From: a virus
Virus record (IMG/VR): IMGVR_UViG_3300021168_000039
Span: 1-53,683 of that record
DNA length: 53,683 bases
Strand: one strand, 5' to 3'
The position numbers and the translations under genes are program-made. Below are positions 28,550 through 36,069 of the stretch, piece after piece. Within the stretch, counting starts at the first letter, position 1; each line of letters opens with the position of its first letter. Under the pieces are notes generated by a model, which saw only the letters and a program-made list of their open reading frames with translations, did no database searches and had not been told where the DNA came from.

Positions 28550-29627
28550 CCAGTAGGACAGACAGGTAGTCACCATATGACCAGCAGGCCCCCTACGGTG
28601 TCCTAGGACAGCGCCTGAGGTGTCCCAAGCCACCCTAGGGTGTATGCGGTCAGCTCAGCTCTTGGCCAGTTCGTATGTATATGAAAGGACTAGGGTCAAG
28701 CTTAGGTCAAGCACTGTACCGATCATAGGTATAGCCATAAGCAGGAGGTGTGTTACCTGACTATAACACCCAAGCACCTGACCTAAGCTCAACCATAGCA
28801 ACCACTTAGGAGCGATCAGGCTCCCTCTACTCTCCCTCGGCTCAACCTTGGGAGCACTTTGGTCTTCCCCAAAGTTACCTTAGTAACCCCAGCATGCCCG
28901 GGGCTGACCTCGGCTGACCTCGGTGTGACCTTGGGTTTCCCTTGGCCTTTAGAATGACATACTTACAAGCCCCTCCCAAGCTAACTCCTTTGCTTGCTTA
29001 GCGGACCTTAGGTAACCCGAGGTGACCCCAACCTGACCCCTTGCTCCTCCCTCTGCTGCCACACCGAGAGGCCCGACTCCTGAGCGTACATGAGAACGTA
29101 CACTTTGTCCCACCATGCAATCCCACCACCAAACTGGAGTTGGACTTGGCTTCCCACTTGGGTGGACCTTGGGTTGACCCTTGGTCAGGTTACCTAAGGA
29201 GCGATCCGGCTGGCCAAGGAGGACCCGGGGTACACCCCTTGCAAGGGACCCACTCGGCAGACGCGGGGGCACACCTGTGCAATTTTTCCCTAATGCGGAG
29301 GGGCTCCCTAGGTAAATTCTACACTGTGATGTATAGGTCACACCCTGGCCGGAACCTGCGTAGCTTAGGAGGTCTATTAGACGCAGAATATGCGGAGCAT
29401 ACTCCCAAAATTTTTCAGGGGTATATACGCGGGGCGTTCACGAATCATGAACAAAGGTTGACAATGAACAGGCTTAAGGTTGACAATCCGGGAGCCTAAG
29501 GTTGACAAAGGGTGTCCTTGGGTGTGTCCTTGGGTGTCCGTTACTAATGGACGTGGCAGGAACCCAGACACCCTCGCCGGTGTCGAAGACCGGACCCGAG
29601 CGGAGCCCCAGGAGGACCCCAAGGGAT
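28550..29627. other. 1.1-kb gene-free control region, candidate origin
   Basis: No plausible gene on either strand. Rich in short related words: tandem GACCTCGGCT, CCTTGG/CCTAGG/CCAAGG, GGTCAAG, GGTAACC and GGTTGAC, arranged as direct and inverted copies (e.g. TGACCTCGGCTGACCTCGG near 28914). It ends in the iterons at 29454-29508 and a block of GGGTGTCCTT repeats (about 29510-29540). Position between divergent transcription units and repeat content suggest a replication origin or regulatory hub. Confidence 0.5.
29454..29508 (+). repeat. Three 22-bp-spaced iteron-like repeats
   Basis: AAGGTTGACAA occurs at 29454, 29476 and 29498, exactly 22 bp apart (about two helical turns). The spacing puts all copies on one DNA face, as for an initiator or repressor binding array. 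They contain TTGACA but no matching -10 boxes, so they are not promoters. Confidence 0.8.
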
Positions 29628-29657
29628 TTGCATTTCCGGCCGGTGGTGTGGTATACT
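29628..29657 (+). promoter_or_regulatory. Promoter for the tRNA operon
   Basis: TTGCAT (29628-29633), 18-base spacer, extended -10 TGG-TATACT (29652-29657). It lies about 155 bases upstream of tRNA-Ile with nothing in between but a GC-rich leader. Moderate match only. Confidence 0.5.
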
Positions 29658-29812
29658 AGTCTTGCTAGTGGTTCCTTGAAGCAGTGGGTCAAGGATTAAA
29701 TGAGAATGGCCGTGCCTCACTCAGCCACAAGCCAAGGGTGCGGCACCGGGAAGGACCGGCAGTGGCCTGTGACGCCATGTGAATGAGGAGCGTTACCTCA
29801 CGTACCCTCCAC

Positions 29813-29888
29813 TGGCGCGTAGCTCAATTGGTAGAGCCCTCGGATGATAACCGAGAGGTCGCAGGTTCGAAGCCTGCCGCGCCAACCA
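29813..29888 (+). tRNA. tRNA-Ile (GAT)
   Basis: 76 nt with encoded CCA. Acceptor TGGCGCG with CGCGCCA, anticodon arm CTCGG-ATGATAA-CCGAG, T arm GCAGG-TTCGAAG-CCTGC. All stems pair. Confidence 0.95.
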
Positions 29889-29907
29889 AATTTCAAAGGA
29901 GAGAGCA

Positions 29908-30273
29908 ATGCTTCCATTGATTAATTTAAATCCTAAATTTTGTGGACTACTTCGTCCCGACAGTGGAGAAGGAATGACCTTAGACTGTCCAAAGTGTGGA
30001 CCAAACCATCGGCTGTGTGTATACTTTGAAAACCCTCTGGATGGGTACAATCCCGCTCCTTGGCAAAAACCTCTATGGAAACGTGAGGGAAAATTTGTTG
30101 ATGAACTTACAGTCTCTCCGTCAATTCAATACCCATGCTTTCACGGATGGATCGAGGATGGACAGGTAATTGACATCAGCGAATCTCCAGCAAAGGTAAT
30201 GATGTTTCTTGACGGCGCATGGGAGCTTGTTGCTCTTAGTCCAAAACAAGCGAGAAGTATAACGGGCAATTAG
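29908..30273 (+). CDS. DUF6527-like phage protein
   Basis: 121 residues, AAAGGAGAGAGC before the ATG. Contains GEGMTLDCPKCGPNHRLCVY, LTVSPSIQYPCFHGWI and DGQVIDISE: a small Cys/His protein pattern (probable zinc site) I recall as DUF6527-like. It lies between two tRNA genes, and its last three codons and stop overlap the first 10 bases of tRNA-Val. Confidence 0.65.
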   Translation: MLPLINLNPKFCGLLRPDSGEGMTLDCPKCGPNHRLCVYFENPLDGYNPAPWQKPLWKREGKFVDELTVSPSIQYPCFHGWIEDGQVIDISESPAKVMMFLDGAWELVALSPKQARSITGN

Positions 30274-30338
30274 CTCAGCGGCAGAGCGCCTGCCTTACAC
30301 GCAGGATGTCGCAGGTTCGAGTCCTGCATTGCCCACCA
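30264..30338 (+). tRNA. tRNA-Val (TAC)
   Basis: 75 nt with encoded CCA. Acceptor GGGCAAT/ATTGCCC, anticodon arm CCTGC-CTTACAC-GCAGG, T arm GCAGG-TTCGAGT-CCTGC. Its 5' end overlaps the preceding protein gene by 10 bases. Confidence 0.95.
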
Positions 30339-30355
30339 AACTTCAAAGGAGAACT

Positions 30356-30544
30356 ATGGGAGAACACATAAGTGAAGGCGAAGACGACTACACAGATTGG
30401 TCACTGTACCCAAGTTGTACCCGATGCAGCCTGCCTGTAGTACCTCCGGCAGAATTCTGTGAGGTGTGCGAAGAAGAATATGAAAAGGAGAACCATGAGA
30501 TCAATCAAAGAATTAGATGCAAGCATCATCGCAAGAGAATTTAG
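30356..30544 (+). CDS. Small zinc-ribbon-like protein
   Basis: 62 residues, AAAGGAGAACT before the ATG. CTRCSLPVVPPAEFCEVCEE has two CxxC pairs; the end is basic (RIRCKHHRKRI). It overlaps the phosphatase gene by 50 bases. Plausible but small. Confidence 0.6.
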   Translation: MGEHISEGEDDYTDWSLYPSCTRCSLPVVPPAEFCEVCEEEYEKENHEINQRIRCKHHRKRI

Positions 30545-31028
30545 AGAACTGGAAGCAGATCTCAAGACTCACCACATCGAAGGCATTGCCCGGGAGGGGA
30601 ACAAGCCTTTCTCAGCTCCACTCATCAGTCACGTCGAGGGGAACCTGTGGCAGGGCGGCTGCAAAGGCGGCGTCAGCCTCAAGGGATTGTTTAAGCACGT
30701 CATCAGTCTGTACCCTTGGGAGCAGTACATCTTTGGTGGGCCTCTGGATAGCCTTGTGGAAGTCAGGCTCTATGACCGTGGTACTATCCCAGATGAAGAG
30801 CAACTGGAGACCCTGGCACGCTGGATCAACATCTGCCGTGACAATGGACCCACCCTAGTGCATTGCCAAGCTGGCCTGAATCGCTCAGGGCTCCTGGCTG
30901 GGTTGTCCCTAGTCAGGGCCGGGATGGACCCTGCGGCAGCAATCGCGCTGCTGAGGGAGTCTAGATCTCCTGCAGTACTCTGCAATAAGACTTTTGAGGA
31001 GTGGCTGATGAAACAAGGAGGAAAATAA
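30495..31028 (+). CDS. Dual-specificity protein phosphatase-like
   Basis: 177 residues from the ATG at 30495 (AAAAGGAGAACC). LVHCQAGLNRSG carries the C(x5)R signature (C124, R130). D94 in RLYDRG is a candidate general acid. NLWQGGCKGGVSL near 50 matches the DSP fold start. Such enzymes dephosphorylate Tyr/Ser/Thr or phosphorylated nucleic acid. In phage context a 5'-phosphate or signalling target is possible; the context with tRNA genes gives no decision. Confidence 0.8.
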   Translation: MRSIKELDASIIAREFRELEADLKTHHIEGIAREGNKPFSAPLISHVEGNLWQGGCKGGVSLKGLFKHVISLYPWEQYIFGGPLDSLVEVRLYDRGTIPDEEQLETLARWINICRDNGPTLVHCQAGLNRSGLLAGLSLVRAGMDPAAAIALLRESRSPAVLCNKTFEEWLMKQGGK

Positions 31029-31447
31029 TGGCGTACAAAAAAGAGGACTCATTACGAAAAGAGAACAAAGAAGAAAATCCTTTCACAGAGCGTAACCGAA
31101 GGGAGAGGCCGCGCATGTCCGATATCACCCGAGCAGTAGACAAGGTTGTAGAAGAGTATGTGCCTGGAACTACTTTTGGTAACCAGCCGGGAGCCTATGA
31201 AGAGGGAGGTCAGGCAGGAAGCACTACTTTTGCGGAGAAATATCCTTATGTAGACAAACTGCTTAATGGGTCTGCTGGGCATACACAGCCGCCAGTCGCA
31301 GACAAGAACACACCGACGAGTCTGAAGAGTCTTCGCTGGGAGATCTATGACCTCCTAGACAGGTACGACGCAGACTACGGACGTACAATAAAGTTCACCT
31401 TGATGCAGGAAGTAGAACGACTGTTCAACATATACACACACTCATAA
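31028..31447 (+). CDS. Hypothetical protein
   Basis: 139 residues, GGAGGAAAATA before the ATG at 31028, which overlaps the phosphatase TAA. Charged N-terminus, internal Gly-rich part, C-terminal helix LKSLRWEIYDLLDRYDADYG. Unknown. Ends just before the bidirectional terminator. Confidence 0.65.
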   Translation: MAYKKEDSLRKENKEENPFTERNRRERPRMSDITRAVDKVVEEYVPGTTFGNQPGAYEEGGQAGSTTFAEKYPYVDKLLNGSAGHTQPPVADKNTPTSLKSLRWEIYDLLDRYDADYGRTIKFTLMQEVERLFNIYTHS

Positions 31448-31453
31448 ACACAA

Positions 31454-31503
31454 AAAGCCCCAGAAGAACTGGACTCATCATCCGGCTCCTCTGGGGCTTT
31501 TGT
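31454..31503. terminator. Bidirectional rho-independent terminator
   Basis: AAAAGCCCCAGA pairs with TCTGGGGCTTTT, giving A- and T-tracts on both sides of a GC stem. It separates the plus operon ending at 31447 from the minus operon ending at 31508. Confidence 0.85.
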
Positions 31504-31507
31504 CATT

Positions 31508-31678
31508 TCAGTCTGCTCGTTTGAACTTTGCCACTCGGTACTTCAATCTTACTGTGTAGTTTTTAGCGTCTCTCTCTATGGCCTCTTGGGCTTCTGCTCT
31601 AGTATCAAAGAGGTATTGTAGCCTGTGCCAGAACCCAAAGGGAGACTTGTACTCTACGATATAGATGTTACTTCCCAA
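31508..31678 (-). CDS. 56-residue small phage protein
   Basis: Starts TTG at 31678 inside the end of the upstream gene, with GGGAG just ahead. NIYIVEYKSPFGFWHRL, helix DTRAEAQEAIERDA, then YTVRLKYRVAKFKR. The layout (YIV strand, W, helix, KYR strand) resembles the 13696 and 13863 paralogues. Last gene before the terminator. Confidence 0.55.
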   Translation of the reverse strand: MGSNIYIVEYKSPFGFWHRLQYLFDTRAEAQEAIERDAKNYTVRLKYRVAKFKRAD

Positions 31679-32420
31679 GGATCTCCCTCACTTTCTCGGC
31701 AGCTCTCTTGTAGCTGTCGGCCTTCCCTGAGAAGTAGTAGCCGCTGCGGTCTGCTCCCACTTCTTCGTGGTATCTCCAATCCTTGAGAGATTTTTGCTGC
31801 TCCATTTCTACTTTTTTCTCTTCCTTCTCAGCACGCCTAGCGTTCTCCTTGGATCTCTTCTCGAAGTACGAGGCTAGCTTCTCAAACGCAACTTCGATCT
31901 CGGCCGTGCAGGGCACGTTGTCTGAGTCATCGAAAACTGCAATCTTGTAAGGTATGATTGGTCGGTCGGGGAACAAAAGACCTCCAAACATTGCTGGGTA
32001 GTTAGTCTTCTTAACGTACTCTGACCATAGACTAGTAGTAGCTCTGCTAGTGGTCTCATCCTCAAAGTTGACTATGCGTCTCTTGAGATCCTTGATCTGC
32101 TCATCTCTCCAGTAGATGGCATTGGCAGCAATGTTGGCCGTTTGACGAAGAGTTTCGTTGTTCCAGTCTCTGTCCAAGACTGCCTGTAGGGTCATCTTTG
32201 CTGCTCTATTATCGGCAACATGCCCTGCGGCCTGGGCCACTAAAGATTCCGGCACAGAGTCTCCCACGCACACTCCGTCTGCCTCAGTGGTTCCCGGGAA
32301 GTTCTTCTGGTCGTCTGAGTACTTCGGGTACCCCAAGGCCTTCCCTAGGACTTGTTCAACTTCGTTGGCGAGATCGTAGTACATCTTACGCCAAAACGAT
32401 GCTACTGCTCCTTTAGCCAT
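31668..32420 (-). CDS. Uncharacterised phage protein
   Basis: 250 residues, AAAGGAGAAG before the ATG at 32420. KALGYPKYSDDQKNFPGT then ADGVCVGDSVPESLVAQAAG is a block I recall in phage proteins without function. The C-terminal part has a charged coiled coil (FEKRSKENARRAEKEEKKVE). Confidence 0.65.
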   Translation of the reverse strand: MAKGAVASFWRKMYYDLANEVEQVLGKALGYPKYSDDQKNFPGTTEADGVCVGDSVPESLVAQAAGHVADNRAAKMTLQAVLDRDWNNETLRQTANIAANAIYWRDEQIKDLKRRIVNFEDETTSRATTSLWSEYVKKTNYPAMFGGLLFPDRPIIPYKIAVFDDSDNVPCTAEIEVAFEKLASYFEKRSKENARRAEKEEKKVEMEQQKSLKDWRYHEEVGADRSGYYFSGKADSYKRAAEKVREILGK

Positions 32421-32640
32421 TCTTTTCTTCTCCTTTGGGTAACCCTAGGCGACCCATGATTTGCTGTGCTTCCTGAATCTCTGCTTCTCTTTTCTCGGTA
32501 CACGCTTTGCAAGGCGTATCATCTATGACGACTGACTTGCGTCGGCTGTCGTTCTGCGGATCTGATTGCTTAATATACTCATAGCAGTCTGGGCAATAGA
32601 GCAGCCATCCCTCGGGATATAGCTTAGACATTTGGTTCAT
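32413..32640 (-). CDS. Small zinc-binding protein
   Basis: 75 residues, AAGGAG eight bases before the ATG at 32640. YCPDCYEYI and PCKACTEKR form a zinc ribbon; C-terminal helix. Overlaps the next gene by eight bases. Confidence 0.65.
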   Translation of the reverse strand: MNQMSKLYPEGWLLYCPDCYEYIKQSDPQNDSRRKSVVIDDTPCKACTEKREAEIQEAQQIMGRLGLPKGEEKNG

Positions 32641-33075
32641 CTAATAAGCTCCTTTGTCAACTTGGAAGACCTTGAGGCCCTTCTCTCGGAACATGTCTAC
32701 GTTCTGCTGACGGTCCTCGAAAACTCCACCAAGCTTTCCTCCTAGGAACACTGGGCTCTCCAAGAGTTCTGCTTTGATTACGAAGTCTTCTCTATGGTCT
32801 CCCTCTTTGCGCATCAGGAGTCTGCTGAAAGGCACACGGTATTTGCCCATCCATGCAACAGTTAAAGCCCTGGAGGATTCTGGGCGACCTGTCATAAGTA
32901 CTACCTCATGTGCAGCAGCACTCAAGGCCCTAGCCACGGTGATGATTTCCCAGATAGGCACGTCGGCCGTAGCGGCTGCAAAGAAGGCTGGCCAGTCCTT
33001 GGGTTCTTTCTGTATTAAATGCAAGCGATGAGAACAGCTTGATAAAGTGCCGTCGATGTCGAAAATGTAGATCAT
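32641..33075 (-). CDS. HAD-superfamily phosphatase (polynucleotide kinase 3'-phosphatase-like)
   Basis: 144 residues. Motif I FDIDGTL (D6, D8), motif II VLMTGRPESS, a Lys region, and FEDRQQNVDMF for the last acidic motif. Length and the TGRPE motif fit the T4 Pnkp C-terminal phosphatase domain, without the kinase. It would remove 3' phosphates from RNA or DNA ends, which matches the RNA ligase fragment at the left edge. Nucleotidase activity is the alternative. Confidence 0.8.
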   Translation of the reverse strand: MIYIFDIDGTLSSCSHRLHLIQKEPKDWPAFFAAATADVPIWEIITVARALSAAAHEVVLMTGRPESSRALTVAWMGKYRVPFSRLLMRKEGDHREDFVIKAELLESPVFLGGKLGGVFEDRQQNVDMFREKGLKVFQVDKGAY

Positions 33076-33239
33076 AGTCCGTATCCTCCTTTGTCGTACA
33101 CATGGTCCTCCATGTAATTTTCAATCTCTTTGCGCTGCTCGATAAGGCTGAGGTCATCCCAGAAGTTCTTTCCTGTGCGCTCAGCGTACGCCTTAGCAGT
33201 GTCGAACACCAACACTAGATTTTCAAATGGATTTCTCAT
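33072..33239 (-). CDS. 55-residue hypothetical protein
   Basis: ATG at 33239 lies inside the end of the RNase H gene and its TGA overlaps the HAD start (ATGA). PFENLVLVFDTAKAYAERTG then helix DLSLIEQRKEIENYMED. Coupled. Unknown. Confidence 0.65.
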   Translation of the reverse strand: MRNPFENLVLVFDTAKAYAERTGKNFWDDLSLIEQRKEIENYMEDHVYDKGGYGL

Positions 33240-33648
33240 TTAGCTCCTTGTCCAAAACTTCGTTACACAGATTGTCCACATACTCGTTGCCTGGGTTTCC
33301 GTTGTGGCCCCTCACCCATTCCAGGGTGTGCTCACCGCGCACCAAGAGAGCGTAGGCAAGATCTCTTAAGGGTCTTAGTTCTTCTTTTTTGACGTGCCAC
33401 TCCCCATTGACTTGACGAATCATTAATTGAGAATCGCTGTTTATATCCAGGCCTTTTATGTTTTCCTTCTCGGCCCACTTCAAGCAGTCCAGCAGTCCCT
33501 GGTACTCTGCAAAGTTGTTGGTGCCGGGACCCAGATACCTAGCGCTAGTGTGTACCAGAGCTTTGCCGTTGTAGATTGCAAAAGCTGCTGAGCAATTCCC
33601 GGGTTTTGTATGGGAACCTCGCCTAGCTCCGTCCGTGTAAGCTATCAA
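33223..33648 (-). CDS. Ribonuclease HI
   Basis: 141 residues from a TTG at 33648 (AAAGGAACAAC upstream). Catalytic set visible: D6 in AYTDGA, E48 in NNFAEYQG, D72 in INSDSQLM, D125 in GNEYVDN, with WVRGHNGN before it. It cleaves RNA in RNA-DNA hybrids, e.g. primers made by the phage primase. The start codon is inferred; no ATG lies upstream. Confidence 0.85.
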   Translation of the reverse strand: MIAYTDGARRGSHTKPGNCSAAFAIYNGKALVHTSARYLGPGTNNFAEYQGLLDCLKWAEKENIKGLDINSDSQLMIRQVNGEWHVKKEELRPLRDLAYALLVRGEHTLEWVRGHNGNPGNEYVDNLCNEVLDKELNEKSI

Positions 33649-33925
33649 GTTGTTCCTTTCTGAGTTTAATCAAGACATCTCCATGGCAAGGCTGAGGATG
33701 ACACCAGCAGCCTAGGGTCTGATCGTCAATCTCGTGCAGAGCATCCATGAGTTCAGGAAGTGCTCTTACATAATCCTCGTAGCACGCAAGAACTGTCTCT
33801 CTTGGTGACCCACTAGTTATCCAGTATGGATTAGCCCACTTCGACCTGGGAAACCCAGCGAATGCACGACCGATATACAGGGTGAAGTTGTTAGTTCTCT
33901 GGTTTACCTTGACGACTGTGGTCAC
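33623..33925 (-). CDS. DUF4326 protein
   Basis: 100 residues from a GTG at 33925 (GTGA overlap). YIGRAFAGFPRSKWANPYWI, then LGCWCHPQPCHGDVLIKL are the DUF4326 hallmarks, with a Cys/His cluster probably binding metal. The family is common in phages; biochemical role unknown. Confidence 0.8.
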   Translation of the reverse strand: MTTVVKVNQRTNNFTLYIGRAFAGFPRSKWANPYWITSGSPRETVLACYEDYVRALPELMDALHEIDDQTLGCWCHPQPCHGDVLIKLRKEQLDSLHGRS

Positions 33926-34263
33926 CTATTGTCTCCCTCACTTTTTATCACGCCACGGTTTCTTCGGTCGGAAAGCTTAGCAATGTTCAGCACAGCTATT
34001 TCCTCTAGGTCAACACCCAGCTCCTTGGCCGAGGCAGCTATGTACCACAAAATGTCTCCCAACTCTTTGGCGAATCCCATCTTCTCTTCAAAGGAGAGGT
34101 TGGCTGCGGACATGCTTCCTTTGTTTCGCCAATTTTTCTTGACCTTGTCTACATACTCCCCGGTTTCCCCAGCCAAACCCATGGCTGGGTACACAAGGTT
34201 CTGTCCTATGTTTTCGTACATCGCTGTTGACACGGCTAATTCTTGGTAATTATCAAAGTTCAT
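33922..34263 (-). CDS. MazG-like nucleotide pyrophosphohydrolase
   Basis: 113 residues from the ATG at 34263 with AAAAGGAG upstream. NFDNYQELAVSTAMYENIG, GLAGETGEYVDKVKKNWRN with the E-x-x-E metal ligands, and KELGDILWYIAASAKELG with the E-x-x-D pair. MazG enzymes hydrolyse NTPs or dNTPs (or ppGpp); beside a ribonucleotide reductase it fits nucleotide-pool control. Confidence 0.8.
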   Translation of the reverse strand: MNFDNYQELAVSTAMYENIGQNLVYPAMGLAGETGEYVDKVKKNWRNKGSMSAANLSFEEKMGFAKELGDILWYIAASAKELGVDLEEIAVLNIAKLSDRRNRGVIKSEGDNR

Positions 34264-34273
34264 TGTTCTCCTT

Positions 34274-35917
34274 TTAGGACCCGCAGGTCCCTCCACCACG
34301 TAGTTCACAAGCATCTCCAGCTTCCACAAAAACTTCTCCGATGTGCTCGTTGGCTGTCTTCCAACTCACAGGAGTCAGAGGCTGGCCATTTCGTGCGCCA
34401 TCGGGGTACGTCGTTACGCCGCGCAAGTGCGGCAGGTATTTCATGAGGATCTTACCAAACTTCTGCACAGTGTCTTTGTTATTAAGTTCGCTGCCCCACT
34501 GCGGCAAGTTTATGGTACTAGAAATTCCATGGTCCACATACTTCTGAACGTGGGCCTGAAATGCTAGCCTACGCTCTACGTCCTCAGCCAGCACGTACGC
34601 ATCTTCAATGTCCGCAGGACGTACGCCTTTCTCTTCAATGAGACGCTTGGCCGTTGGGTCTACGACATACTCGTAGTTCCAAATGCTGCCCTTGAGGTAA
34701 CGCCGCTTGTAGGCTACGCAGAAGATGGGCTCAATGCCCGTGGTCGTCTCTGCGATAATTCCAATTGTTCCCGTGGGTGCGATGGCTCGTGTCTTTACTG
34801 GGCAAGACAAATCCCATTCCTTGGAATATGATTTGGCATAATCTCCGCTGGTAGCGTACACCGCTAAGTACTTGTCCAGCTCAGCATCGGCTCCGTACTT
34901 CTTTCCATTAACCAGGAGCCACTCGTGAATGCCCATAGTGCCCAGTCCTAGCCTACGGTTCTTAGTTCTGACTGTGTCTACTTTAGCGAACGGCACATCG
35001 CTGTAAACTGTCCCTGCCAACAGGAAAGCAGTAGCTACTTCAACCACGCCTTTCATCTCTTCTAAGCTGGTGATGCGTGCCATGTTGATAGATCCCAGGT
35101 TGCACACGTCGCTGTCGTCCTCACTGGTCAACTCTGTGCAGGCATTGCGCAAGGTCTCCTTGTGGTTCTTACCAGTATCAATACTGAACCCAGGCTCGCC
35201 CGTCCTAAGCATGCGCTCTACTGCTGCCCAGTACACTATGTTGGCATGGGAATTCTTCTCGTGCTTTTCGTTTGAGTACGCTTCAAAGAATTCATCGTCC
35301 AACCCCGCACTGATGTTAGTCCCATCCAACGTCGCAGGAAAATTGAAGTCTTTAGCTTTCAGGTCGCGTACTTCTTTGATCCAGTTCTTCATGACAATGA
35401 ACTTCATGATGTCTGCGTGCGACCAATTCAAACCTGCCCACAACGCAGAGCGTCGGCTCCCTCCTTGCATGACTCCTCTACCGGCTTCATTGATCATTTG
35501 CATGAGAGCTAACGGACCTGTAGCAAAGCCTCCTGTTTTACGTATGGGTTTACCTTCAGGACGAACTGCGGAGTAGTCTGTGCCTATCCCTGCTCCCGTC
35601 ATGAGGCCCAGAGTGTTTTTGTGGATCAGATCCGCCCACCCTTCGCGGCTGTCATCTGCTCGCATGAGTAAGCAATTGTTGACTTGGTGATAGGGTCTGC
35701 CTGTGGCGTACAAATAACGCCCACCGGGAATGAACTTGCGCTCAATGATGTATTGCTTCACTTGTCCAACGAGGGATTTATTCGCTCCTACAGCTTTGAG
35801 CACGTATCTGCTAACGCGTTCTGCAATGTCTTCCCAAGTTTCCTTGGTACCATCTTTGTGTTCGTGGGAATACTTTTGCTGCATGATCCTATTGGAGAAA
35901 CTACTCATCTTCGACAT
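34274..35917 (-). CDS. nrdJ: Ribonucleotide reductase, class II (adenosylcobalamin-dependent) type
   Basis: 547 residues, short for the family. PGGRYLYATGRPYHQVNNCL, TGAGIGTDYSAVRP, DSDVCNLGSINMARI, LGLGTMGIHEWL, IAPTGTIGIIAETT and a C-terminal CELRGGGTCGS with the redox cysteine pair. The absence of a small subunit gene nearby and the C-terminal motif favour class II, which uses vitamin B12 to make deoxynucleotides. Start ATG at 35917 overlaps the preceding small gene. Confidence 0.85.
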   Translation of the reverse strand: MSKMSSFSNRIMQQKYSHEHKDGTKETWEDIAERVSRYVLKAVGANKSLVGQVKQYIIERKFIPGGRYLYATGRPYHQVNNCLLMRADDSREGWADLIHKNTLGLMTGAGIGTDYSAVRPEGKPIRKTGGFATGPLALMQMINEAGRGVMQGGSRRSALWAGLNWSHADIMKFIVMKNWIKEVRDLKAKDFNFPATLDGTNISAGLDDEFFEAYSNEKHEKNSHANIVYWAAVERMLRTGEPGFSIDTGKNHKETLRNACTELTSEDDSDVCNLGSINMARITSLEEMKGVVEVATAFLLAGTVYSDVPFAKVDTVRTKNRRLGLGTMGIHEWLLVNGKKYGADAELDKYLAVYATSGDYAKSYSKEWDLSCPVKTRAIAPTGTIGIIAETTTGIEPIFCVAYKRRYLKGSIWNYEYVVDPTAKRLIEEKGVRPADIEDAYVLAEDVERRLAFQAHVQKYVDHGISSTINLPQWGSELNNKDTVQKFGKILMKYLPHLRGVTTYPDGARNGQPLTPVSWKTANEHIGEVFVEAGDACELRGGGTCGS

Positions 35918-36069
35918 TAACTTTCTCTTTCTTTTTCTGGGGCCACGAAAAATTCATGGCCTGCTGGGCATTTGTATGTTTGAAGGTCTATGTATAGTAC
36001 AGGACCCTCAGGGAAGGATTGAGAAGGACAATATGGACAGTTCAGGTACGGATGTTTTACTTTTGCCAA
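35917..36069 (-). CDS. 50-residue zinc-ribbon protein
   Basis: LNCPYCPSQSF and KCPAGHEFFV give a CxxC...C-x3-H zinc site. The stop TAA overlaps the reductase ATG. The start is uncertain: a TTG at 36069 within the polymerase 3' end is the best candidate, with a weak ribosome site. Confidence 0.55.
   Translation of the reverse strand: MAKVKHPYLNCPYCPSQSFPEGPVLYIDLQTYKCPAGHEFFVAPEKERES

Noticed and set aside
29041-29499. 152-residue plus-strand frame and its antisense partners
   Set aside because: No ribosome site, low-complexity composition, and it covers the repeat-rich gene-free hub and iterons.
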